A stretch of DNA of 64,000 nt from Massospora cicadina (taxonomy: Eukaryota > Entomophthoromycota > Entomophthoromycetes > Entomophthorales > Entomophthoraceae): NCBI GenBank assembly GCA_022478985.1, contig JAKSZP010018565.1, positions 90,101-154,100 on the forward strand. Direction: 5' to 3'. Numbering within the stretch: the stretch's first letter is position 1; each line of letters opens with the position of its first letter. A program made the position numbers and the translations under genes. Of the stretch, positions 53,486-64,000 are shown one piece after another. Below the pieces are notes generated by a model. It had not been told where the DNA came from and made no database searches. It was given only the letters and a program-made list of their open reading frames with translations.

Positions 53486-56400
53486 TCATGCAAGATGAGG
53501 GCACTTAGAGAAGCTAATGCTGTCTCCTGTTGCCAGCGGGAACTCCAATACTGGGAGGGGGGTCACGTGTATAGAGGCAGACACCACTATTAAAACGTGT
53601 GTAAGAAGGGGTCTGATTTGATAAACCAAACCGGGAATTAGGATGAGAGTAACTGGCGGCAACGTGGTGGGAGGTATCCAAACATCCACGCTTGAAAGTG
53701 GTCCACTAAGTGCGACTGGAACTGGCGGACAGTTCCTGGAGGGTGAGGGTGGAGCCTGAGATGGCATCCAAGACAATCGTGTGGATAGTCCACAAGGCGA
53801 TTGCAACCATCAAGGCATGAAGGGAGGGTGGGAGAGGGGAGGCCATTGATAAAGAAAACATGTCCCTAGACAGACTGAAAGCTGTGCCTGATCCTGGCAA
53901 AGTAGACATTGCACCTCACTCCATATCGCTTTAGATGGAGGGCACATTTCCAGGAAGTGAAACAGCGTTCTGTACTGGCCACACATGACACAGGATGAAT
54001 GCAAAGCATTAGAGCATTTGTAAGTATGGTATACCCGTCTCAAGCAGCACCACACATGGGAGCAGATATGAGGCTGCAGACGAGGGTGATCAGCGTACTT
54101 CCAAATGGCTTTTTGGGTATCAAGTGGATAGGGGATGTCCATCATGTCCGGGTAGTACACCCTGGACAAGGTATGGGGTCTCATGGGTATCACTCCGTTC
54201 AGAATGGGAAGTCCCTGTACCTCCTGGGTGAACTGATGAGAGGGGCGCCCCCTCTGGGCTGTGTGCCCACAAATGCAAATCCTCCACTCAGAGCTCCACA
54301 TGGAGAGGAGGATCCTTTTAGGTGTGGTGACGTCCCATTTAGGCCCGCTGCCAAAGGATGGGAGGCCAGATATTTCAACAGAGAGTGTGAGTGGGACGGG
54401 TTGGTGAGGCCCAGGGCGCGGGAGAAGTTGGAGAGGACCGCGTGGGACCAGTGCTGGGCTGAAATTACAGGGTTGATAATGGCAGCGATCCAGGTGTCAA
54501 GGATTTTGGCAGCATGGGCCTCAAAGTTGAGCAGGCCCATACCACCACTATGGCGAGGGCCAAACATGACATCCAGTTGCACTGGCGGTGGGCGTCCTGA
54601 CCAAAGCCACCCTTGCAGAAGGGCATAAAGTGAGTTAAAGAAACTCGAGGAGAAAGCGATGGTGTGGGCCTCAAACCAATTTTTGGAGAGGAGCATAGAG
54701 TTGGCTAATACCCTGCCGGTAAGGGAAGTCTGAAGGGCTCTGAGGGAAGCTATGCTTTTTGTCACATTGTCCAGAATATGGTTTTCCATCACCGTTGAGG
54801 CATACCTGCCTGCTTCCAACCACACCCCCAAATAGCGGACCAGGCCAGCGGTGGGGCTTGGAACAAAGGGGATCACAAGCGGGGTAGTGTGGGGTGAGCA
54901 GGGTAAGCCATCGCGTGCACTAGCTGATGGGGAGGATTGGAAACAAGGCGCTGGGGCCCAGCGGGCTTGACACTGACCAAGGAGAATGACTTCAGTTTTG
55001 GAGGCGTTGAGTGCTGCATTACTTACCCTGGATAAAACTGGATAAGGGCTTAAAGCGCGCGTTCATCATGATTGTTAGACACCCCAACCACACAGTCATC
55101 AGCAAACGCCAACATTTTGACTGGGGCTTGGCCTTGCACTTGGACCCTAGTAAGGCAGGCATTCACATTTCGAAGAAGTGGGTCAAGGCTGAAGTTATAT
55201 AAGAGTGGGCTAAGAGGGTCCACTTGGCGTAGGCCCCTTTGAGGGCGGACTACATCCATGAGAAAGCCAGGGCCACGCACAGCCATTGTGGCGGATTCTG
55301 TCAGAAGCATCACCCAATTGATGAAGCGAAGGGGTAGGCGGAATTGGTGGAGCAGGCCCTGAGGTAATTCCATTTAACTCTATCATAGGCCTTCTGTTGG
55401 TCTAAAAATACTAGTGCACCAGAGGCCGTGGACTGACAGGCATTGGCCATGGTGTATATTGTTTTAAATCGACCTTCTGGGTAAAAACCAAATTGTTCTG
55501 GGAGATGATAGCAGAGGCAACAATCCCTAGACGGTTAGCCATGATTTTAGTAAAGATCTTAGTATCAGTGTTGGTGAAAGAAGTGGGGTGCAAGTTGGCT
55601 AAGTCCAGCTTATCCCTTTTTTGAATAGCGTAATGGTGTAGGCCTCTTGCCCTCCTGGTAGGAGGCGCATTTCCAAGAGGCTCTGGTTAAGAGAGGCAAG
55701 CAGCAATGGGGATAAATCCTTGAAATACTTCTTGTAGAACTCATAAGGAATGCCATCTGGGACTGGGCATCTCCTATACAGTGCACCGCGGACAGCGGAC
55801 CAGAGTTCATCCTGAGTAATCAAATCAATCAACTCTGGGAAATGGGAAACGGTGTGGATGTGTGCACTATTGAGAAAATTTGCCATTTCAGCTGGCTGAA
55901 TTAGTTCAAATCGATACAACTCGGAGTAATAGTTTTGTATTTTGATCATCACTTTAGCTGGCGTATCCGCTATGGAATTGTCTGGACTTTGCACCTGTGT
56001 GCAGGCCAAGCTCTTGCGCGGTGTAAAGAATTTTTGAAAAAAGTAAGCAGAGCACGTGTCACCCGCTGTGATGTGTTTAGCTCTGTACTGAACACAAACA
56101 TGATGCTTGTGTTGTCTCACTAGAGCATTAAGGTGGGCAGCTACTTCCACCCACATGCGACCCCAAGATGGGCTGTAGCCCGCGTCTGGGATGTTGGACT
56201 CAGGTGGGCCAACTCTTCCAGAGCGCGCAAAATGACCACCGAGGTGGATCATGAGCAGCAGGAGGAAAGGTGGCGAGCCTGGCAGATAGTGCTCACCTTG
56301 AAGGTAGACCAAGTGGATATTGGATCAGCACTAAATGGTGTGTTAAACTCTGGAGCTGCAGATGCAGATTCCACCCACAAGGAAAATCTTGGCGACGCAA

Positions 56401-57160
56401 TTTTGGCTGGGCAAAGTTTGCACAATTTCGGAGCCTGAGCTGCTGGGTTGGATAAATGGAAGGAGATTAATACCATCCTGTGGTCGGAGAAATCAATCTT
56501 CATCATGGTGATATGGGAAACTTGGGTATGAAATTTCAATGGCGCAAGGATAAGGTCAATACAGGACATGGACATTAACTGGCCATTGTGGACGTGGGGG
56601 CACAACATGTCTTTGAGTAGCGTAGCATGACGTGGCAAAGTATCAACCAACCCTAGGGTAGCTTTGAGAACGTGGAGTTCTACATGTCCCTGTGGGGGTG
56701 AAGGTGAGGAGGGCCAGCGGTCTGTGGATGGGCTCAACCAATAGTTCATGTCGCCAATGACAAAAGGGTCAGGGGGCAATGGAACGGAATTGACTGATGA
56801 GAAATTTCCCGAAGTTCTTGTGCACAGGTTGGGACATAAACGTTGACAATAGCGTGCACTTCGTCATCCCACAAAAAAGTGACAACGAGGACTTAGCTTC
56901 TAAGGAAAGATTCTGATGATATAAATTTAAAATTTTTGTTCATTCAAACTAGCACCCCACAGTGCTCAGACCAGAAGGAGAGGGAGGGGAGGAGCATGGT
57001 TTTCCATGATTCCTCAGAACCACGCGGACAGTGGGTTTCCTGAATGGCCAGGATGTCTATGGGTAAATTTTGTTTTTAAAAACTCAATTTCCTAGCCCAG
57101 GATGGCAAGGCCTTAAGTCCAGCGATGTTCAGCGTCCCTAAAGTAAAGGAGTCCCCCAAC
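53486..57160 (-). pseudogene. LINE copy 1 ORF2: APE endonuclease, reverse transcriptase, zinc finger
   Basis: The start reads FTLGTLNIAGLKALPSWARK near 57,150. Endonuclease motifs: LAIQETHCPRG near 57,040, VIGDMNYWL near 56,755, SCIDLILAP near 56,560 and FSDHRMVLIS near 56,490. Reverse transcriptase: PDGIPYEFYKKYF near 55,750, TLFKKG, TKIMANRLG, LRQVDPLSPLLYNF and the catalytic FADD near 55,120. The C-terminal part includes a zinc finger (CVMCGQYRTLFHFLEMCP near 53,960). It nicks target DNA and copies the RNA there. At least six frame breaks are visible. G is replaced by V in the RQGDP motif. Confidence 0.88.
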
Positions 57161-58573
57161 ACCTAAGGTGCAAGGGGAAGGGCACCTGTGCCCTTTAACC
57201 TCCACAATTTCTTCATGGCGCTTGATGGCACTCCGGGTATGTGATGCTACTGTGTAATTGTCAGAATGGGTAACTTTAGCAGTTGGGTTCGCGTTGGCCT
57301 TTGCCTTTGATTTTTTCCCTGCTGCGGGATGAGATTTTTGCAGTGCATGCATTTGTGGTGCACCATTGCTTGGAAGTGGATTATTGGCAGGAAAGTTGGT
57401 GACCAATTTGGTCCCAATTGATGCTTTGGTGCATTGGTCAGGTGAAACTGACTCGCCCGGCGGGTGTTCAGCTTGGGGGGCCCAATCAGTTTTGGCGTTC
57501 CAATCTGATTGGTCAAGGGATTTGTGAGCTGCTTCCACTGTGAAAGTCTTGATGTCCTCCTGGAACTGGGAGGATGGGATAGTGGAAGCAGTCTTGGCCG
57601 CCTCCTTGGCCGCCTCCTTGTGGGCCTGTTTGGCCTTCTTCCACTCTTGAGGGGATATTGGCCTTACTAGGATGTAGCATCCTTGCGCTCCCCAAGGGAA
57701 GGCTGCCTTTGTATTGACAGTCAGTTCATAGAGGGCATCACTTCACCCATTGAATACGAGGGAATTTCTTAATATGTAATGCCCTCCTTGGTGGTGCAGG
57801 TGTGGGCCTTGTGGCCAAAAGCGCTACAGAAAGCGCAGATGGGAGGTGCGCTGTCCACGGTGACCCTGAAAGGGTGGGTGTCATGCCCCTCAATGTTGAC
57901 AAAAGTGGTATGTGGGATTTGGGTCAGATCCTTTGCTACCCCCTTGGTTGGGGTTAGGACTACAATCGCTTTGCCTTTGTACAGGTTTGGCATTAGCATA
58001 AAGCGCTGCATTTTGAAGTATTGTATTTCGCCATATATGGCGAGCCCAGTCTTCAGGTATTGTTTGAGTACGGCGCATTTGACTGTAGTGGGCAGAAAGT
58101 CAAAAGTTACAAAAATTTGATTCGATTTTGTACAATGGGTGCGCTTAGTTTTGACGACCTGCTGACCGTCTGGGAGGCCTACTACAACGCGCGCCATTGT
58201 GGCTTCATCCGCCGCTTACTTACTCTCAAAGCTGAGATCCAGCTAACTGCGTGGCATGGAATGAGGTGTGACATACACACGTTTGGGAAATGAGTGTGTA
58301 TATCCCCACAAAACTTCTCCCAAAGCGCCATCTGCTGAACATCCAGGAATACCCGCACTCCTAGTTCCACTGTCAAGAGTGGTTGGGAGTGCAGCGTATT
58401 GATGTACTGGTTGCATCGCGCTTGCCAAGCTAAAATTTCTGGGGAAATGGTTACCGCCAGTTTTTTATTAAGTTTATCTATTCCCCTGGCTCGCCAGGGC
58501 ATTTGTAAAATTTGGATGATGCGGGGCCAACACCTGTGCCCTTGACCTTACTCGCACAACTGCTCCCTGACAT
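57113..58573 (-). pseudogene. LINE copy 1 ORF1: RNA-binding protein with zinc knuckle
   Basis: ATG at 58,573 (MSGSSCASK) starts it. The frame 58,197-57,769 gives the RNA-recognition-like part (FVTFDFLPTTVKCAVL...YGEIQYFKM) and the knuckle CAFCSAFGHKAHTC (C-X2-C-X4-H-X4-C) near 57,830. A Lys/Ala-rich, low-complexity C-terminus follows to about 57,113, where ORF2 begins in another frame with slight overlap. It probably coats element RNA. Frameshifts near 58,490, 58,190 and 57,760. Confidence 0.8.
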
Positions 58574-58811
58574 GGGCGCCAACTAACTTCATCGGTGAGA
58601 TTATCAAACTATTTACCAGATTTGAATTGAATTTTGTTACAAAAGTGATTGCAACGAGAGAGAAAAGTTTTTATTAAATTTAAATTTATTGCGGGGAAGG
58701 CCAACCATGGGACGGACACTTCCAAATATGACTCAGACGAGACAAAACTTAGTACCAGGGGAGGCACCCCAGAGAAGCGATGCTATCTCTTGTTGCCAGC
58801 GGGAACGACAC

Positions 58812-61800
58812 TTATGGGAAGGGGGAGGGAACGTGTGAAGGGGCCGTAGTCACTATTGAGCACGTGTGGAGGAAGGGGTCTGATTTGATGAACCAGACTG
58901 GGAACCAGGAGGAGACCAGCTGTTGGCGACGCGGTGGAAGATATCTAAACATCCACTCTTGAAAGTGGTCCACCAAATGAGACCGGAATCTGTGGACAGC
59001 TTCAGGGAGGGTGGGGATGGAGCCAGCGATGGCATCCAAGACAATCGTGTGGATAGTCCACATGGCTATTGCAACCACCAGAGCATGGAGGGAGGGTGGG
59101 AGGGGGAGGCCATTGATAGAGCAAACATGTCTCTTGACAGACTGAAGGGACGCGTTTGATCCTGGCCCAGCAGACGTTGAACTTCGCGCCATATCACTTT
59201 AGAGGTGGGGCACTTCTCCAGGTGGTGGAACAGCGTTCCATACTGGCCGCACACGACACAGGATGAGTGTAAAGCGTTAGAGCACTCAGCTGTACGATAC
59301 ACCCGCCTCAGGCAGTGCCACACATGGGAGCGAACTTGAGGCTGCAACAGAGGGTGATGTACATATTTCCAGATTGCTTTTTGGGTCTCAATGGAATAAG
59401 GGATGTCCATCATGTCCAGGTAGTCCACCCTGGATAGGACTTGGGTCGAATGGGGATCACGCCATCATGGATGGGTAGCCCCTGTACCTCTTGTGTGAAC
59501 TGAGGAGAGGGGCGGCCTCTTTGAGTTGTATGTCCGCTAATATGAATTCTCCACTATGCACTCCGCATGGAGAGTAGGATTCGTTTGTAGTGGGTTTTTG
59601 TCCCATGAGGACCTGTGGCCGATGTGTGTGATGTGAGGTATTTCATCAGGGAGTGGGGGTTTGATGGATTATTGAGGCCCAAGGCTCGGGAAAAGTTGGA
59701 GCGGGCCGCGCAGGACCAGTGTTGGGATGGGAGTGTAGGAGCAGTGACGGCCGCGATCCAGGTGCCCAGGATCTTGGCGGCATGGGCTTTGAAGTCAAGC
59801 AGGCCCATGCCACCATGATGATGAGGGCCAAACATGACCTCTAGCTGTACTGGTGGAGGTTGGCCTGACCAAAGCCATCCTTGCAGCAAAGCATACAGGG
59901 ATTTGAGGGAAGCATGGGGAGAAGGGGATGGCGTGGGCTCCAAACCAGACTTTGGATAGGAGCATAGAGTTGGCAAGAACAACCCTGCCAGTGAGGGTAG
60001 TAGGGTGGGCTCTGAGAGAGGCGATTCGCTTCGTCACATTGTCCAGTATACAGCCCTCCATTACTGCTGACGCGTATCCGCCTGCCTCCATCCACACGCC
60101 CAGATGGCGTACCGGTCCTATGGTAGGACGTGGCACAAAGGGGAGCACCAGTGGAGCGGTGTGTGTTGAGTTAGTAAGGCGTGGGCGTGGGCGAGCAGAT
60201 GGGCTGGGTCGGGAACTACTTTCTGGGGCCCAGCAGTTCTGAAACTAACCAAGGAGGATGATTTCGGTTTTGGAGGCGTTCAGTGCCACGTTGCTTACCC
60301 GGGAATATTCCTGGATGAGGGCTTCAAGCGCACGTGCATCTTTGTTATTAGACACCCCCACTACGCAATCATCTGCAAATGCCAACATCTTGACTGGGGT
60401 TTGGCCTGGCACATGGACCCCAATGAGGTGGGCATTCACATTTCGCAGTAGTGGGTCAAGGCTGAAGTTGTATAAGAGTGGGCTGAGGGGGTCCCCTTGT
60501 CGCAGGCCCCTTTGAGGGCGGACTACTTCCGTTAGGAAGCCTGGGCCATGCACTGCCATTGTTGCAGATTCTGTGAGCAGCATCACCCAGTTAATGAAGT
60601 GGGGGGGTAGGCAGAATTGATGGAGGCAGGCTTAAGGTATTCCCAGTTTACTCTATCATAGGCCTTTTGTTGGTCCAAGAATACAAGTGCCCCAGAGGCT
60701 GTGGACTGACACACATTAGCCACTGAGTGCACGTTATCCCAAATCGACCTTCTGGGGATGAAGCTGAATTGTTCTGGGGAGATGGTGGCAGATGCTATAG
60801 TCCCTAATCGGTTAGCCATGATTTTGGTTAAAATTTTTGTGTCTGTGTTTGTTAGAGAAATGGGGCGCCAGTTGGCTAAGTCAAGCCTATCCCCTTTCTT
60901 GAAGAGTGTGACAGTAAAGGCCTCATGTCCTCCTGGTAGAAGGTGCGTTTCCAACAGACTTTGGTTGAGTGAGGCTAGCAGCAATGGGGATATATATTTA
61001 AAATATTTTTTGTAGAACTCATATGGAATGCCATCTGGGCCTGGGCATTTTCGGTTTGGCGCACCGTGAATGGCTGTCCATAATTCATTTGGAGTAATTA
61101 AATTCATTATTTCCAGGTATCAGAAAATGGTGCAGATATGAGCTCAGTCAAGAAATTCTGCCATTTCAGCCGGCTGAATTGGTTTGGCTTGGTATAACTT
61201 GGAGTAATATCTTTGCGTTTTGATTGCCACTTCAGCTGGTGTGTCCACAATGGAATTATCCGATCTTCACACCTGTGTGCAGGCCATGCTCTGGCGTGGT
61301 GCGAAAATTTTTTTGAAGAAGTATGTGGTGCACTTGTCACCTTTAGTGATGCGTGTGGCCCTGTATTGGACACAAACATGATGTTTGTGTTGTCTTTCGA
61401 GTGCGTTGAGGTGGGCGGCTGCCTCCGCCCACTTCCGGCCACATGCAGGGCTATATCCTGTGGCTGGAATGTTGGACTCCAAGTGGGCCAATTCTACCAG
61501 CGCGCGCGATATAACCGCCGATGTGGCTCATGAGCGTCTGGAGGAGAGATGGCGATAGTGGCAGATGGTGTCTTCTTTGAAAGTTGCCCATGTGGAAATG
61601 GGGTCTGCACAAAATGGTGCAACAAACGATTCTGCCAAAGTTGCCTCTTCCACCCACGTAGATAATCCTGGCAATGCGAGCTTGGGGGGGCAGATTTTGT
61701 ACCAATGTGGGGCCTTTGCAACTGTGAAGGGTAAGTGGTATGTTATCGAGACCAGTTTTTGGTCAGAGAATTCCATTTTCATTGTTTTGAAGTGGGAGAT

Positions 61801-62441
61801 GTGGGGTTGAAATTTCGCCGGCGCTAGAATAGGGTCAATGTGGGTCATGGACCTTAATTGGCTGTTATGGATGTGGGGACGCGTCATGTTTTCAAGCAGT
61901 GGGGCATGTCATGGCAGCGCATCCCTTAACCCAAGGGTGGCTTTTAGAATGCGTAGTTCTACGTGACCCTGTGGGGCGTGGGGTGAGGGCGGCCACCAGT
62001 CCGTTGGTGAGGTTAGCCAACAGTTCATGTCGCCAACTAGGAATGAATTGGGGGGTAGTGGAAGGGATTTGACCGACGAGAAAAATTCCTGACGCTCATG
62101 TGCACCATTTGGGGTGTAAATGTTGATGATTGTGTGTGCAACATCGGCCCATGAGAAGGTGACAATGAGCACTCAGCCATTTAGGAATGTTTCTGAAGAT
62201 GTAAATTTGAAATAATTAGTTTTTCCGAATTAGCACCCCACAGTGCTTTGATCAAAAGGATAAGGATGGTAGGAGCATTGTTTTCCAAGCTTCCTTGGAA
62301 CCTCGTGGACAGTGGGACTCCTGGATGGCCAGGATATCCACGGGTAAAATTGTTTTGTAAAAAACTCAGTTTCCTAGCCCAGGATGGGGAGGCCTTAAGT
62401 CCGGCGATATTCAGCGTCCCTAGAGTGAAGGTTTCCCCCAT
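58812..62441 (-). pseudogene. LINE copy 2 ORF2: APE endonuclease, reverse transcriptase, zinc finger
   Basis: ATG at 62,441 starts MGETFTLGTLNIAGLKASPS. Endonuclease: AIQESHCPRG near 62,325, INIYTPNG near 62,115, LVGDMNCWL near 62,025, SMTHIDPILAP near 61,840 and FSDQKLVSI near 61,765 (SDH is SDQ here). Reverse transcriptase frame 61,107-60,583: GPDGIPYEFYK, FKKGDRLDLANWRPISLTNT and VFLDQQKAYDRVNWEYL. Then 60,586-60,245: LRQGDPLSPLLYNF and catalytic FADD. The RT-associated C-terminus (VRHLGVWMEAGGYAS) follows, and a zinc finger (CVVCGQYGTLFHHLEKCP near 59,240). Overall a typical L1-clade ORF2 with about six frame breaks. Confidence 0.9.
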
Positions 62442-62506
62442 CGCACCTTAGGTGCGAGGGGGTGGGCCCCTAGGCCCACCAGCCTCTTCCAGGTCCCCAC
62501 GGGCTT

Positions 62507-63859
62507 TCACAGCAGCGCGGTATTAGCAGCAATGCTATCAGGGTTTTTGTTAATTTTTGTGGAAAGAGTTGCATTGGCTTTGGCCTTCGCTTTTTGTTTT
62601 CCTGACGTCAGATGAATTTTTTGCGGTGCGGATAAGTTTGGTGCACCGTCAAGTGGGGCAAAAAAATTTTTGGTTGGGATAGGTCCCAAGTCAGTTTTAC
62701 AGGGGCTTGGGTGCAACGATTGGGTGAGATCAAATCTCCCATCAGATCCACGGATTGAGTGGCCCATTCAGCATGGGCCTCCCAATCTGATTGGGTGATG
62801 GATTCCTGAGTTGCTTCCACCGCGAAGGTCTCCATGTCCTCCTGGCGTTGTGAGTGTGAGATGGTGGTGTTGGCCTTGGCCATTTCCTTGGCCGCGGCCC
62901 TATGGGCCTGCTTGGCCTTCTTCCGCTCCTGCGGGGAGATGGGCTTTACCAATAGGTAGCAGCCTTGTGCTCCCCACGGGAAAGCCTCCTTGGTGCTTGT
63001 GGTTGGTTTGTAGTGCGCCTCTCCGCTGGTTATAGCCTCTGAGGGGTGCTCTTGGAATGTGACGCCCTCTTTGATGGGGCACACATGTGCCTTATGGCCG
63101 AATGCATCACAGTGGGTGCAAATGGCGGGGCACGCTGTCCACGGTTACCCAGAATGGGTGGGTGGTATGCCCTGCGATGTCAATAAAGGTGGAGTGCAGG
63201 ATCTGGGTTAGGTCCTTCGCAATCTCCTCAGTTGGGGTCAAAACTGCATTGGCTTTGCCGGTGCACAGGTGTGGCATCAGCATGAATCATTGCATTTCAA
63301 AAGATTGTATTTTGCCATATATGGTGAGACCATTTTTCAGGTGTTGCTCCAAAATGTCACGTTTCACCATAGTAGGCAAAAAGTCAAACGTGAGGAAAAT
63401 TTGGTTTGATTTTGTCCATCTGGTGCATTTAGTTTCAACAACCCGTTGCCCTTTGGGGAGGTCGACCACTATGCGCACTGCTGCAGCCTCATCTGCTGCA
63501 ACTTTGCTTTCGAAACCTAGGTCCAGCCAACTGCATGACATGGAGTGAGGTGCAACGTACACCGCGGTTAGGAAAATTTTGCGTACATCTTCACAAAAAA
63601 ATTTTCCCATAGGGCTGTTTTTTGGATGTCCAGATACACATGGACTCCAAATTCCACTGACAAAAGTGGCTGGGAATGTGGCGTGTTGATGTACTGGTTG
63701 CATCGTGCTTGCCACATGAGTATCTCTGGGGAAATTGTGACCGCCAGTTTTTTTATATTTTTTTATTCCGCCAGATTCTCCGGGGCGTTTTTGAACGTTA
63801 GAGGCCGCGGGCCTTCCGCCTGCTCCTCTTGCCTTGCTTGCCCAACTGCTCCCAGACAT
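62507..63859 (-). pseudogene. LINE copy 2 ORF1: RNA-binding protein with zinc knuckle
   Basis: ATG at 63,859 (MSGSSWASKARGAGGRPA). The open frame to 63,287 covers a basic N-terminus and FLTFDFLPTMVKRDILEQHL...YGKIQSFEMQ. After a TGA at about 63,287 the same fold continues to THPFWVTVDS. The knuckle CTHCDAFGHKAHVC near 63,110 is in a shifted frame that runs on to 62,608 (CPIKEGVTFQEHPSEAITSG). The C-terminus has an Ala/Lys-rich helix (KKAKQAHRAAAKEMAKA). Only about two changes separate it from a continuous frame, so this copy is relatively young. Confidence 0.82.
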
Positions 63860-63972
63860 GGGCGCAGACTAATCCCCTCTATGAGATTATCAAACTAGAT
63901 TTAGTCTTGAATTGAATAGGTTGCAAAAGTGTTTGCAACGAGAAAGAAAAGTTTGAGAGAGAAAAGTTTTTT

Positions 63973-63986
63973 ATCACAAATCTTTT
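63973..63986 (+). repeat. 14-bp target-site duplication, right of LINE array
   Basis: ATCACAAATCTTTT, identical to 53,395-53,408. Confidence 0.85.
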
Positions 63987-64000
63987 AAAAATAATGATAA

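Larger units (their letters stand above)
53409..58669 (-). mobile_element. L1-type LINE, copy 1 (full length, degraded)
   Basis: About 5.26 kb on the minus strand with 5' region, ORF1, ORF2 and an A-rich 3' tail (CAATAAATTAAATTAAAATC). The 5' end (AAAAACTTTTCTCTCTCGTTGC) is the same as that of copy 2, so it is not 5' truncated. The 5' end abuts the 3' tail of copy 2 without intervening host DNA. Higher GC than the LTR elements around it. Confidence 0.9.
58670..63972 (-). mobile_element. L1-type LINE, copy 2 (full length)
   Basis: About 5.3 kb, same orientation and structure as copy 1, with clear divergence in protein sequence. The 5' end lies directly against the right target duplication at 63,973, and the 3' tail (CCGCAATAAATTTAAATTTAAT) is fused to the 5' end of copy 1. 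It shows fewer breaks in ORF2 than copy 1. Confidence 0.9.

Noticed and set aside
58021..63548. Plus-strand open frames within the LINE copies
   Set aside because: They mirror the minus-strand ORF1 and ORF2 with endonuclease, RT and zinc-finger motifs, and show no motifs of their own.
1..64000. CRISPR arrays, bacterial operons, rRNA or intact tRNA genes
   Set aside because: No regular short repeat-spacer pattern, no Shine-Dalgarno-led gene clusters and no complete cloverleaf found; the content is eukaryotic transposons.

Overview
This window is eukaryotic and consists almost entirely of transposable elements in various stages of decay. I recognise no host gene, tRNA, rRNA or CRISPR array. 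The elements are Ty3/gypsy LTR retrotransposons (both chromodomain-bearing chromoviruses and a second, non-chromodomain family), an L1-type LINE with an APE endonuclease and a C-terminal zinc finger, an animal-type mariner, and tRNA-like dispersed repeats. This mixture suggests a large, repeat-rich genome, probably an animal or a fungus. The sequence alone does not place the host more precisely.

Layout. 1-3.5 kb: 3' part of a chromovirus (plus strand). 3.8-5.4 kb: decayed open frames of unknown identity. 5.7-9.9 kb: non-chromodomain gypsy element (minus; called G3 here). 11.8-13.1 kb: mariner with terminal inverted repeats and TA duplication. 13.37-15.28 kb: an ORF1-only LINE derivative flanked by 25-bp target duplications. 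18.4-19.3 kb: another unknown decayed frame. 21.5-22.1 kb and 44.0-44.65 kb: two copies of a dispersed repeat with a tRNA-like segment. 22.6-36.7 kb: a three-level nest. A plus-strand gypsy element (G4) is interrupted between protease and reverse transcriptase by a gag-only LTR element (23,062-33,536, duplication GGTTC), which is itself split by a minus-strand chromovirus with 1.4-kb LTRs (24,552-31,863). 37.33-43.42 kb: a structurally complete G3-like element with two LTRs and duplication TACTG. 45.38-51.90 kb: a second G3-like element with both LTRs. 52.1-53.4 kb: a minus-strand integrase relic. 53.4-63.97 kb: two full-length LINE copies, head to tail, both on the minus strand, enclosed by one 14-bp target duplication.

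Relationships. Four LTR elements (the minus G3 element, the gag-only element and the two G3-like elements) share a primer-binding site close to TGGTGCTCACTACAGGGG. In them the gag frame appears to open in the LTR and run through that site. This makes the gag-only element a candidate passenger of the G3 machinery. In the same way, the ORF1-only element at 13.4 kb shares its 3' end with the LINE and is a candidate passenger of LINE reverse transcriptase. Nearly every pol frame is broken by stops and frameshifts. The two downstream G3-like elements have both catalytic reverse-transcriptase aspartates replaced (YLNN). The window therefore reads as a fossil record of autonomous elements and their parasites rather than as active genes.

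All boundaries and identities were read by eye. Family names rest on motifs and domain order, not on database searches.
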